DNA of 64,000 nucleotides from Adiantum capillus-veneris (GCA_014529385.2 CM043958.1:124052817-124116816), one strand, 5' to 3'; numbered from the stretch's first letter, positions 32,593 to 42,364 are shown. Program-made: numbers and translations. Notes: generated by a model from the letters alone, not told the origin.

Positions 32593-34583
32593 TGTCACAA
32601 AGTGATGACGTGGTAGCAGACAGTGAGGGCGGACAAATGATGTGGCAACAGGCAGTACGGATTTTCGAGATTAGCACTGGCATGCTGACATGGCAGACAT
32701 TACGGATTTCTGCGTTTTGCGTTGACAACTGTTGACGTTGCAGGTTGTACGGATTTCCGCAAATTACGTTGATTGCTTTTTGGGCAGTTTTTGGACAAGA
32801 TGCTTTTGAGTTTATTGCTTTTGGGATAAACAGCTTTTGGGGCTCTGCTTTTGGCGCATCCCTTGTAAGAATAAAAGAACCCTAAGGGCCTCACTTCTCA
32901 GAGCATCTGGACGCAGAGTCTGAGAGCAGAGGACCTGTCACCAGGAGGTGTATTTTTCCTGTTGCCTTCCGTAAATAAGTATTAGATATATTTATTTTAT
33001 TTTTACTTGTTTGTCCCGGAACCCTTGAAAAAGGTGCAAGTGGACATTGCATGGCGAGTGTGAAACGGCTGTAGCCAAATGGGTTTCTCACATCGGGGAT
33101 CTAGGTCGGTCAGACAAGTACTGCCCGGGCCAGTTAGCACTGAATTCTGATGAGTATGGAAGCTCGTGTGCGCCAAACTGGAATTTGGGCCACTCGTCAA
33201 GTCACTGCAACTTTATAAGTTGAAAGGGACCAGTAAATTAACCCACATTGTAGATGTTGGTCAAATGGTAGTCTTCAATGATGGTCAGGAGACTGATAGG
33301 GACGCCATGGAAGCATCTCCTAAAATTTAGGGAACTGCTATTTTTGACCGGAAAATGTGTTTGCGTCATTAGCTCTGGAATGACAAGGGGAACATTTTAT
33401 TACTCTGCTGCCAAGTCAACTGACGCACCAGTTGAGATATTTTTAGCAGGGAAAGCCCAAACTCGGAAACTGGGAGACGTGTCAACCTGTGAGCGATTCT
33501 GCCACTCTGGGAGGCAAAAACGAGCTGCATATCAACAAAGGGGGCGCCATTTTCAGCCTCAGGTGGATTGTAACAGGTACAGAAGCTATGGAATGCTTAC
33601 CTTGCCCTCTATGCACAGTATGGTGACGGGAGTGATGCCCCGCACGCTATATACTACTCTCTTTCTCCCCTACGTACAGTATGCTATGCCCCACTAGTGG
33701 GCTTCTCATTTGACCTATGTACAGCTGTGGGGAAATATGCTTTCGTGCCGAGGCAAGAGCCTCTTTGCACAGGAACCGGTGTAGCTAGCTACTGCACCAA
33801 AGCAGGTACACGAGAGGGTGATAACCTCTCGATTGCGCAGTAAATTCAGCACTGTTTGCTTGCTGTTTTTACTCTGTTTTGAGACTGTTTTGTGCCCGGG
33901 ATGTTCCAGAATCAAGGGGCACCAAGCCCAAGGTGCAGGGAACAGTGTAGGGACCGTCGTGTGCCCAAATCAGGTCAAAAACAGGACTGAACCAGAAATT
34001 ACAGCGACCTGGAATTTACTGTTTTGTGCTCCCGACTGAGGGATAACACTAGTGGGATAGAGTCTTGAGCTTGGAGATTGATTCGGATTGATTTCGGTAT
34101 CGTTATGCTGCCGAAATTCTGTCGAATCTGGAGCGTACTAGCTGGATGCAGGTGTTATCTTCCAAGGACTCTCTTTTTGTAATTCCCGCTCTCTAAATTA
34201 AAGAAATACCGAAAGGGGTGCCAGTCTTTGGGGCCTACAGGGTGTCGGTCTCGTGTGCGCAGTGACATTCTAGTCGCTGGACGCAACTGTGTTCTCTTCC
34301 CTTCTCAGTGCTCTGTGTAAAGTTAACAGGTAATTGAAATAGTACCATCCTCTACGTTGTATAGGCCAGTTATAGGACCCTTCGGGAGTTGTACTTTGCT
34401 CAAGGATTAATATAAAAGAAATACTGAAAGGGCTCCAGTCTGTGGGGCCAATCTCTCTGGGCACGGAACATGCCGTGCCGTGTCGACCAAATTGAACTGT
34501 GATTTTAAAGTTGTGAAGTATTTTAAGTGATTCTCTCTCTTGTTGTGACAGATTCTAGACTTGGGGTGCCCAAGTTTGTTACA
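32593..34583 (+). mobile_element. G4 5' LTR (gypsy), split by a solo LTR
   Basis: TGTCACAAAGTGATGACG to GTTTGTTACA, followed by PBS TGGTATTAGAGC at 34585-34596 (one mismatch). Net LTR is 32593-32935 plus 34380-34583, about 547 bp. After about 80 bp of leader the element breaks off, so gag-pol is missing. Confidence 0.87.
32936..34374 (+). mobile_element. Solo LTR-E (probably Copia) in G4
   Basis: 1,439-bp insertion with 5-bp duplications GGACC (32931-32935 and 34375-34379). Starts TGTCACCAGG and ends CCAGTTATA (terminal CA changed to TA). Its other copy at 1097-2460 lies next to a Copia gag start. It carries the LTR module AAATACCGAAAGGGGTGCCAG at about 34204. No coding region, PBS or polypurine tract is inside. 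Confidence 0.82.
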
Positions 34584-34584
34584 G

Positions 34585-34596
34585 TGGTATTAGAGC
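34585..34596 (+). promoter_or_regulatory. Primer-binding site of G4
   Basis: TGGTATTAGAGC, one base after the LTR; one mismatch to the initiator-Met type. Confidence 0.85.
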
Positions 34597-34675
34597 ATCA
34601 AGCGTGTGCTTTTTCTCAAAGCATACCGGTCCTATCAAAGAGCAGGTAGGACACTTGGGCACTTGATGGAATTTG

Positions 34676-34850
34676 ATACCGCGGGTGCTTGCTCTCAGAC
34701 TCCGTGTCCAGACGCTCTGAGAAGTGAGCCCCTTGGGTCACTTATAAAGATTACAAAGGGATGCCAAAAGCAGAGCCCCCAAAAGCAGTAAATAAAAAAC
34801 AATTAGGCCCCAAAAGCTACTTGATCAACCTTTTCACACCCATGTCAACC
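34676..34850 (-). mobile_element. Gypsy LTR fragment
   Basis: Matches 26330-26470 in the same orientation (GGGTGCTTGCTCTCAGACTC, GAGCCCCTTGGGT, AGCAGAGCCCCCAAAAGCA). Both ends are truncated. 34851-35099 holds nothing I recognise. Confidence 0.7.
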
Positions 34851-35096
34851 TGTAGTGGCGCAGAATTTACCATTTTTTTTTTTGCCCCAAATCTTCATTC
34901 TTTTCATCGGTTCCCATGCCAGATTTCAACTTTTCTTTGCCTTCCCGTTGAGAGGTGTTATCTCCATTAGATTCTCACGAGAACCCATGTGTAATCTGGG
35001 ATTCTTAATGGATTTATGCCCTATAAGAGAGAGCGATGAAGACGGGAGCGCGCCCGATGCGCGATGTACGAAGGGTTGGAGGGACACGAAGATTCT

Positions 35097-35099
<3 letters not shown>

Positions 35100-35175
<76 letters not shown>
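35100..35175. repeat. (GA)38 microsatellite, 3' tail of LINE A2
   Basis: Perfect GA run immediately outside the LINE 3' UTR (GATGGATGAAATGATATATT on the + strand). Confidence 0.95.
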
Positions 35176-35179
<4 letters not shown>

Positions 35180-35206
35180 TGAAATGATATATTAACGTCT
35201 TCAAAA

Positions 35207-35219
35207 GGCCAAAATGACC
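35207..35219 (-). other. LINE A2 3' hairpin
   Basis: RNA strand GGUCA-UUU-UGGCC: five pairs including one U-G wobble, about 30 nt before the tail. Equivalent positions in other copies: 6147-6159, 40888-40901, 52875-52887, 53848-53861, 55626-55638, 62666-62678. Confidence 0.7.
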
Positions 35220-35374
35220 TATGAGACCATCAGATACAAAGTGGTGAATCTAATACAATGTCTGAAGTACAAGTACAAAAAGTACTGAAAGTAAAAATAA
35301 AAATGAAAACTGAAATGAAGTGTGAAATGTGAAATGTGAAAATGTAGAATAGGCCCTCAATGACAATCTCGGTG

Positions 35375-36652
35375 TCATGCTAGAATGCCTCTGATCCTCT
35401 GCTGGAGTCTTCGTCGATGTAGTGTGCTCTTGTGTCTCGGTCGTGGTCGTCTCAATCTCCCCAGCTCAATCGCCCTGTCAATGAGGGTGCCTCTGGTATG
35501 AATGCGGGTACAACCCTGTGCTGGTGGTTGGTCTCTTGGCTCCCTCGATCCAAAGAAATCTGTGATCTGTCTCTGCGACTGTCGTACTCCATGTCTCCCC
35601 AACAGACTGTCTCTATGTCGGTGTAGCTCAAGTAGATATAAGCCAAGGCATCTCTGGTCCTGATATCTCATGACTCTATCTAGGGGTCCAAAACCCTCCC
35701 TGAATAAGCAATGGAAGCGGCCTCGTATCTCATAATACACAGTGCATTGGCATATGTAGTGTAGCTCTGTCTCTGGCTCTCTACCGCATAGTTGACATAT
35801 CCTAGACTCTGGTGGTATCCCTCTTAATCTACCCGTCTCAATCTCCAGCTGGTGTGAGGATGTGCGAATCTGACCAATAGCACATCGCAGACCATGAGAT
35901 AAATGAGTGTCCATGTAGTTCGGACGAGTCACAAACCCATCCCCTGAAAGTTGGAGAAGGTGCTCTTTGTAGAAAGCCATCTTCGTGCCCAACTCCTGTA
36001 TTGGCTCTACCCATGTCCTCCTGGTGTCCAACTGTATAAGATCCTGACGAATGAGTCTAGTGATCTTCGTCTGTGTGACTGGCAGGGAGGGTGCGTCCAG
36101 GGAATACTGAAAGGGAGGCAATCTATCCATGCTGAAACCATGTCTCTGAAACCATGAGGTCATCTGTGCATACCAACATGATGCATCTCCCTGCATTGCT
36201 AACTGTCTAGAGGACTCAAGAGCCAGTCTAGTATATCTGCCTCTATGTGTATCCCATAGACTGTGCATAAAGGACACTGATCTGGTAAGAGCCTCAATCT
36301 CTATAGGAGGGGCGGCTACCTCCGCTCGAATAATCGCATGTGGTACAGAATCCTTGGCTCTAATCATCCGGGATATCATAAATACCAAGGGTCTCTCCAT
36401 GTTCCTCCAACTGTCATGATTGACAGATGGTCCCCAAACTTGGACCCCATAAAGCATAGTTGAAGCAACCAAAGTATCAAAGAGCCGTAGTTTTGTTCGT
36501 GGTTCTTGAAACTGAACTTGCGAACACATCCTCTCTAGCCCTCCTAATGCCGCATAGGCTCTGGATAGTCTAGTCTCTGCTGCTCTCCTCAGGGTAAACC
36601 TCGGTCCCGTGAATACCACCCCCAGATATGTATATTCATCTGTGTACTCCAC
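35375..36652 (-). CDS. LINE A2 ORF2, post-RT region, zinc finger and PIP box
   Basis: 425 open codons. Begins with the end of the RT thumb (EYTDEYTYLGVVFTGPRFTL). The long middle region has QVWGPSVNHD and PPFQYSLDAPSLP. The zinc finger CQLCGREPETELHYICQC has the CxxC...HxxxC pattern. Then SQRQITDFFGSREP carries a canonical PCNA-binding PIP box at 35552-35575. The end is Arg/His-rich (RRPRPRHKSTLHRRRLQQRI), probably nucleic-acid binding. The start shown is the first Met of the open stretch; the protein continues from upstream RT. Confidence 0.85.
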   Translation of the reverse strand: MEYTDEYTYLGVVFTGPRFTLRRAAETRLSRAYAALGGLERMCSQVQFQEPRTKLRLFDTLVASTMLYGVQVWGPSVNHDSWRNMERPLVFMISRMIRAKDSVPHAIIRAEVAAPPIEIEALTRSVSFMHSLWDTHRGRYTRLALESSRQLAMQGDASCWYAQMTSWFQRHGFSMDRLPPFQYSLDAPSLPVTQTKITRLIRQDLIQLDTRRTWVEPIQELGTKMAFYKEHLLQLSGDGFVTRPNYMDTHLSHGLRCAIGQIRTSSHQLEIETGRLRGIPPESRICQLCGREPETELHYICQCTVYYEIRGRFHCLFREGFGPLDRVMRYQDQRCLGLYLLELHRHRDSLLGRHGVRQSQRQITDFFGSREPRDQPPAQGCTRIHTRGTLIDRAIELGRLRRPRPRHKSTLHRRRLQQRIRGILA

Positions 36653-36697
36653 AGTGTCCTGGCCATATACGAGTGTAGGTGCCGATCTCTTGACCCA

Positions 36698-37687
36698 CTA
36701 TGGTGTGGTGCTAAACACCATAACCTTGGTTTTACCAAGGTTCACAGATAGTCCACTATTCTCTGCAAAGTTGTGCAATGCATCCAAATGTCTTTGCATG
36801 CCCTCTGGCGACTCTGACATTAACACAATATCATCAGCATATAATAATAAAGGGATCCATGTCCTTGCCAGCTGAGCGCCTCTGTCACACTCTCTGTCAA
36901 TGTAGTTAGAGACCTCATCTACATACATACCAAAAAGTGTAGGGGACAAAGGACACCCCTGTTTCACTCCAATAGTGGAATGAACAATGTCAGAAATCCC
37001 CTCAGGAGTGCGTACCTGGCCAGTCACTGAGCCGTATAAAGCCATGATCCCCCATATGATCTCTATGGGTACTCCCAACTTCAGTAGCCTGTGCATCAAT
37101 CTGGCCCTCGTCACTGTGTCAAATGCCTTGCGGAAGTCCACAAAGCAACAATACATCCGTCTCCCATGTGCCCGACCCTCCTCAATAATGGCTCTGAGTG
37201 TAAGAATATGGTCCAAAGTGGAGAAACCCCTCCTGAGCCCAGCTTGTCCTGCTGCTCGTATGCCCTCATTTGCTGCCCATTTACTCAGTTGCTGTTCAAG
37301 AATGGATGCATACAACGGTGCCAATGTGTGCCCTATCATAATAGTACGGTAGTTCCCTGGTACCGTGGGGTCCCCTGCCTTGAAAAGAGGTACAATAGTA
37401 GATAATCTCTAGGACTCGGGTAGTTCCTCACACATGACACGGTTAAACAACCGCGCAAGAACCTCTGACAGTAAATCTCTAGCATGTATCAAGTGCTCTG
37501 CCACCAAACCATCATGATCATATGCTCTCCTAGTCCTCATCTTGTCAATGGCGTTCTTCACCATCTCAGTGGTAAAGAAGGTACTAGTGGCTGGACATGG
37601 CTCTAGACGGTTTGGTAATGGTGGTTGCCCAGGTACTGTATATAATGATGCTGCATATTGACCCCAAATCTCGGGAGAGGTAATCAC
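36698..37687 (-). pseudogene. LINE A2 ORF2, reverse transcriptase
   Basis: Frame 37339-36698 has the fingers and palm: CCFVDFRKAFDTVTRARLMH, VHSTIGVKQGCPLSPTLFGM, and the catalytic LLLYADDIVLMSESPEGMQR with both Asp, then LSVNLGKTKVMVF. Frame 37687-37409 carries the RT entry region (EMVKNAIDKMRTRRAYDHDG). A stop or shift near 37400 and another at about 36690 break the frame. RT makes the first cDNA strand at the cut target. Confidence 0.9.
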
Positions 37688-37696
37688 TGGAGGAGG

Positions 37697-38951
37697 TTAG
37701 TGCTCATGGAAGAGACGCCAGGCCTCACCTGAATCTCGGCTCAAAAAGAGCTGATACAAATCACGTTCCATCTGGGCTAAAAAGGCCCGCTTCTTCCGTC
37801 GCACTAAACGCCGAAGGGCAATCCGAGACTGTCTATATGTGATGACTCCAAGTATAAGCTCGCTCTGAATCTGAATTCTCATCTCTCTGCACTCCTCATC
37901 ATACCAACTATTCTGAGGCATGTTCCCAGAACGTCTTCTCTGATCTGGTTGAGTGTGTGGGTATGCCTCTGCTGCTGCCCCATGCAAGATCTCCGTCAAT
38001 AAAGTGGTGATCTCCTCCACTGTATATACAGGCTCGGCTGCCCCCATCCGTCTGTAAATCTCTTCCACATAAACTGAATCCGTCTCTGGTGTAAAAGTAT
38101 ACCGTGTGTGTGCAATCCTCCGTGGTGTCTGAGAGACACTATACTGGAAAGAGACTGAAAAAGTCAGGAGAGCATGGTCCACTGCTACTCCAACAGGCCT
38201 AGGGCCCACACTGAGATCTTGAATATGAGAGATGAAGCTCGGTGAAGTCATGACATAGTCCGCTGTACTGGCCCCATGTCTGTGTGGAAAGCATGTGAAT
38301 CCCCCAGATGAAGGAAAAATCTCTAGACCATTAAGTATGGCCAGACCATGCGTAGTTGTCATCTCCATGAGATATCTCCCATACTCTGTGTGCTCTTTAT
38401 CGTGTGAGTGTCTGTCAAGTCCCATCTCCGATATATCCATCTCTCTAAGCATCTCCTCCGAGGTATCATAAAAATACCGTTTGGGAGTTGGCTGTCCTGG
38501 CATTAAAGTCTCCCAAGAGAATGATATCTCCATCTCTAGAGAACTCCCATATGTCATCATCAAGTATAGAGAAAGGGGATTGCCCTCTAGGTGAGGTATA
38601 GACTGATATACTAGGGGGAAAGTACCATATAGCAATGTATAAGAATCTGCCTGTCTCAGCTCTCAGTCTCACCCACATGTATCTCGCCTGGTCATCTCTT
38701 CGGACAATCTGTAATAGCGGCTGCAACTCTTCCTTGAATAAGACTGTTACCCCTCCTGAACCTCGACTTCCATGCTGGGATCTAGCGTCTGGCCGACAAG
38801 CTGTCTCCCATAAATAGCCAGTCACACTTGGCATCAACTGTCGAGATTTTTGATGTGTCTCCGAGTAAAAGACAATGTCTCTATCTCTGAAGCTATCTTC
38901 AAAGGCACCCACATCCAGCCTATATGATCCATTACAATTCCATGCCGCCAT
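37697..38951 (-). pseudogene. LINE A2 ORF2, endonuclease
   Basis: ATG at 38951 (MAAWNCNGSYRLDVGAFEDS). AP-endonuclease motifs: WNCNG, VFYSETHQ, GGVTVLF, ILLGDFNART, then DYVMTSPSFISHI and VAVDHALLTFSV in place of the usual SDHxP motif. Frame 38951-38466 shifts to 38635-37697 near 38480. A TAA just before 37694 interrupts EHxPP. Ten codons separate the ATG from the ORF1 stop in the same frame. Confidence 0.9.
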
Positions 38952-38981
38952 CCGGAGTGTGGTCCCATATGTCTCGCACCG

Positions 38982-40136
38982 TCATGCTGTGCGTTTTTCC
39001 AAAACCACTACTTTCCTTCCTCTGTAAAAGGCAATTTTTCCCTTCTCCCTTGCTGCCTTGATCTCTGGCATCAACTCTTGCATATGTGCTATTTGTGCTA
39101 AAGTAAGGTCATCCCCCATAAATATTCCAGTTTTCGTAAGTGCTGGTCTCTTCTTCAAGAATTCCTTCCTTGTTTCCAAAGTCGGGAAACGCAAAATAAG
39201 TGCTTTCTCTTTGACGTTTCCCTTCTCATCCACTCCCTTCTTGCCTACTCTCCAAGCACCTGTGTGCATAGGTTCCGGGATGCCCATGCACTGCAAGAGT
39301 TCCTTCACTTCGTCTTCTACATTTTCGGTGTCTTTGATACCAGTAATACGCATATGGAGGGCTCTAGTCCTCCTCTTCTGTTCCTCCTCAATGGTCATAT
39401 TGATGATGGTAGAAGTCTGTGCGGCTTCTGGCATCCGGGCCTTTCCTTTCTTTGCACCTTCGATCCATTTTTCTGCTTCGTCAACTTTATCTTGTGTTTT
39501 AGAAAGGCGCTCCGCCCATGAGGAAGCCTCTTTCGAGTTTAGTTCTTCCCCTTCGCGCAGAGTTTTCACCTGCTCCTTAATATCTTCGAGCTCCTTTAAC
39601 ATCGAGGGCTGATTTCCCCCTTCCGTTTTGGGCATAATTTTGCACGCTGCAAGTTCCCCTTCAAGTTCTTCAATCACTGCATCTTTTTCCTTCATGCACT
39701 TTTCCACATTGGTTTTCCAAGATTCAAAGCTTGCAATTGCCTCATCCAACTTTTTCTGCATAATACATTCCATTACATTCACTTCTGCCCGCATTATAGC
39801 TTGCATCTCCCCTTTCACAGATAGATACATCTCATCATGCTTATCTAGCATCGCTTTATCGAATTCTTTCCTCATATGTGCATACATAGAATTCTTATAA
39901 CTCTCTGCGTTTGCGTACATCTCTTTCCTGATGTCATCTCTCATAAAGCTGAGCTCAGATTTAATCATCACTTGAACCCTCTCCATCATTAAATCATCTT
40001 GGATTCTGACGGTTTTCCCTGCCCGCAATGAGCTTGGCGAGAGTATGCTATCTTTGTTCCTCCGCTTGAATGTCGCTTTCATTTTTTCTGGCGTGGTGAA
40101 GCCACTTGCTTCACCATCCTCGATTGGTTGGTCCAT
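38982..40136 (-). CDS. LINE A2 ORF1 protein, intact, animal L1-like layout
   Basis: 384 codons, MDQPIEDGEASGFTTPEKMK to EKRTA. Residues 60-240 are charged heptad-type coiled coil (VQVMIKSELSFMRDDIRKEM, LKELEDIKEQVKTLREGEEL). Residues 255-330 resemble an RRM (RALHMRITGIKDTENVEDEV, EKALILRFPTLETRKEFLKK). The C-terminal domain reads GIFMGDDLTLAQIAHMQELM and AAREKGKIAFYRGRKVVVLE. This is the layout of vertebrate L1 ORF1p, an RNA-binding trimer; no zinc knuckle is present. Stop TGA is followed by CGG. Confidence 0.88.
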   Translation of the reverse strand: MDQPIEDGEASGFTTPEKMKATFKRRNKDSILSPSSLRAGKTVRIQDDLMMERVQVMIKSELSFMRDDIRKEMYANAESYKNSMYAHMRKEFDKAMLDKHDEMYLSVKGEMQAIMRAEVNVMECIMQKKLDEAIASFESWKTNVEKCMKEKDAVIEELEGELAACKIMPKTEGGNQPSMLKELEDIKEQVKTLREGEELNSKEASSWAERLSKTQDKVDEAEKWIEGAKKGKARMPEAAQTSTIINMTIEEEQKRRTRALHMRITGIKDTENVEDEVKELLQCMGIPEPMHTGAWRVGKKGVDEKGNVKEKALILRFPTLETRKEFLKKRPALTKTGIFMGDDLTLAQIAHMQELMPEIKAAREKGKIAFYRGRKVVVLEKRTA

Positions 40137-40837
40137 CCGAGAGAGAAGAACAAAGCGAGCATTGAGTCAAGGCCCTCACCAGCTGAGGTGTGGCCTCCGC
40201 CCTGGTTGGCCTTGCCCTCGTCACCAAGTCCTAGCCCTCGTCCTGGCTGACTTGACTGCTCTCGTCCTCGCCCTGGCACTGGTCTCGTCTGGTCGCCCTT
40301 GGCTCTTCTAGCCCTCTCCCTTGGTAGGCAGCTAGCTCTCGCCCTTGGCACAGCTCTCCCTCGTCCTTCAGAGGTTAGGGCCCTCGTCCTCGCCCTTGGC
40401 AAGCTGCTCGCCCTCTTGACACAGGACCAGCAGCTCGACCAGGTCCAACTGTTCGCCCTCAACCAGGTCCAGCAGCTCGCCCCACCTTCGACCAGCAGCT
40501 CGCCCTCGTCCCTCGTCCTCGTCCAGCAGAGAGAGAGCTTGTCCCTTGACCTTCGACCAGCAAGTTGGCAGCGCGACGAGCTCGTCCTTCGTCCAGCAAG
40601 GCAGCGCGAGAGGGTTTGACTCAGCCTGCTCGCCTTCGCCTCAGTCTCCTCCCCTCAGACATCTCGTCCTTGTCAGCCTGCTCGCCACATAATGCTCGCC
40701 CTCGTCAGTCTGTTCGCCCTGGTCCAGCTACTCGCCTCAGGCTGCTCGCCCTCGTCCACGCCCTCGCCTCAGGCTGCTCGCCCTGGTCCAGCTGCTCGCC
40801 TTAGGCTGCTCGCCCTCGCCCTCGTCCAGCTCCTCGT
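40137..40837 (-). promoter_or_regulatory. LINE A2 5' UTR, GC-rich tandem units
   Basis: 700 bp composed largely of degenerate units around CTCGCCCTCGTCCAG and CTCGCCTCAGGCTGCTCGCC (as read on +). Repeated GC-rich 5' UTR monomers often carry the internal promoter in LINEs; that role is inferred. Open frames on both strands here are compositional. Confidence 0.75.
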
Positions 40838-41031
40838 AGAGAGAAAGAAAGAAAGAAAGAAAGAAAGATTTTTAACGTCTATGTCAGGCCGAAATCGGCC
40901 TATGAGACAAATCAAATGTACATGGTGTGTATGTCATCCGTCTATCGGAAAGACAAATGAAACAAAACTGATACAAAACTGAACTGAATGTAGGTAGTGG
41001 AGTATCTGAGGAGGGATGGAGCTCTATCTCT
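40838..41031 (-). mobile_element. LINE B1, 5'-truncated 3' end
   Basis: Near-identical to 53801-54000: tail GAGAGAAAGAAAGAAAG (TTTC/TC on the element strand), TTTTTAACGTC, and the perfect hairpin GGCCGAAATCGGCC at 40888-40901. Its 5' end at about 41031 abuts a separate (GA)8 run at 41032-41048. Confidence 0.88.
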
Positions 41032-41558
41032 AGAGAGAGAGAGAGAGGGCTGTGTGTGTTTGTTTCATTCTTCTTTTTTTTCCGAGAAAAAGATCCTTCT
41101 ATTAGTTAATAAAACTGCCCATAGGGCTACACGTACCTCTACTAGAGAGGGCTAAATCAAGAGATGTGAGGAGGGAAAAGCCACACAGGTGGATGGTATT
41201 GCCATGTGAGCTCACCCTAGACCATGGTGAAGAAAGGCCCAGGGCGCCGGAGTTGAAGGAACTGCTCTTTGCGCTCCCGCATGCGGTCCGAGCTGCCCTT
41301 AAATCTCTTGAACTGTCTCCTGAGAGTATGGATCAACTCCAGCCAAAAATCTCGAACAGTCTCTACTGGTGGCACAAGGCGAGCCTCGAAGATGCGGAAG
41401 CAACGGGCCCGCCAAATGAACCAGAGTGTCAGGTCACAAACGAGCTCCCAACACACCTCTCTCTCTCAGTGCACCACTCCTGTGGGGTAAGCTCTGTAGC
41501 AGGCTAGAGTGTATGTCGACCCCCCTGTATCACTAGCATCCTGCTGGTGGAGGATAGC

Positions 41559-42364
41559 TCAAATTGTAGTCCAGGGCCCATGAGAGTGGACCAAGCAACT
41601 ACCCCCCAAGTGTCGTGTTGTGAAAAGAGCTTGCATCAGCCAAAGGACCCGAAGCCAAACTTGCTGTGCCATAGGGCAGTCGCACAAACAATGACGTTGA
41701 CTCTCCAAAGGATGGTCACAAGCTGCGCATGCTGTCGAAAGGCCACTATGTACTAGCCAGCTCCCCATTGTTGTAGCTCTATGTGCAACTAGCCGCTGGA
41801 ACAGAGTGACTCGTCGCGGCTGTCTGGCGTTCCACAACCTCGCCCAAAAGGCTGACAAGAACTCAGCTGTGAGACCCTCCTGCCAATGAGGTGCTGCAGC
41901 AAGACGAGCCTCTATCCGTGCTGCCAGTATGTGACGTCCCAATCGAATAGTGTACTGAAAGAAAGAGACCCCTGGATGGTTGGCTGAGGAGAAAGGGTCC
42001 CTCCAAAACCACTCTCGAGGATCCCAGTGCACTCATACCAATGGACAGCTCTCCCAAGTCCAAAGCCTCCAATGGCGTGTCTCAAGAGTTGCTGGGTCAG
42101 GATCAATGACACAAGTCCTCCCGTAGATGCCCACTACTCGGATCCTCTGAAAACAACACTCTGCAATCTGTGGAGCCTCTACTGAGACTTTGTGTAGTCG
42201 ACCCTCGCCCTCTATCCTTGAAGAACATGGAGGGTAGAGTCTCTGAGCAAGCTCGAACTGCGATGAGGACCTCCAGTTGCGTGAAGGCCCCCATCCATCT
42301 GGGAGCGGGAGCTGCTGTCTCTAGAGGTGTGAGCCACTCAGCTGGTAGTGCCTTTGTGATGTCC
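41559..42364 (-). pseudogene. LINE D ORF2 C-terminal zf-RVT domain
   Basis: Frame 42032-41559 contains LWNARQPRRVTLFQRLVAHR, GSWLVHSGLSTACAACDHPL and ESQRHCLCDCPMAQQVWLRV, the zinc-binding zf-RVT domain typical of plant L1 elements. Parts upstream to 42364 are decayed. 41084-41558 is 3' UTR-like. Confidence 0.87.

Larger units (their letters stand above)
35100..40837 (-). mobile_element. LINE A2, nearly full length
   Basis: 5.7-kb non-LTR retrotransposon. Order on the minus strand: GC-rich repeated 5' UTR (40837-40137), ORF1 (40136-38982), ORF2 (38951-35375), 3' UTR with hairpin (35207-35219), and a GA run at 35100-35175 (TC on the LINE strand) as 3' tail. Its 5' end abuts the GA-rich tail of LINE B1 at 40838. 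ORF1 is intact; ORF2 has frameshifts and one stop. The RT does not look like the plant L1 type of LINE D; I leave the clade open. Confidence 0.92.

Noticed and set aside
35552-35575. PIP degron (CRL4-Cdt2 target) in the LINE ORF2
   Set aside because: The TD inside the PIP box is present, but the basic residue required four positions after the box is missing in the copies checked.
40045-40804. Leucine/alanine-rich plus-strand frames
   Set aside because: GC-rich repeated 5' UTR of LINE A2 gives long open frames in several frames; no domain.
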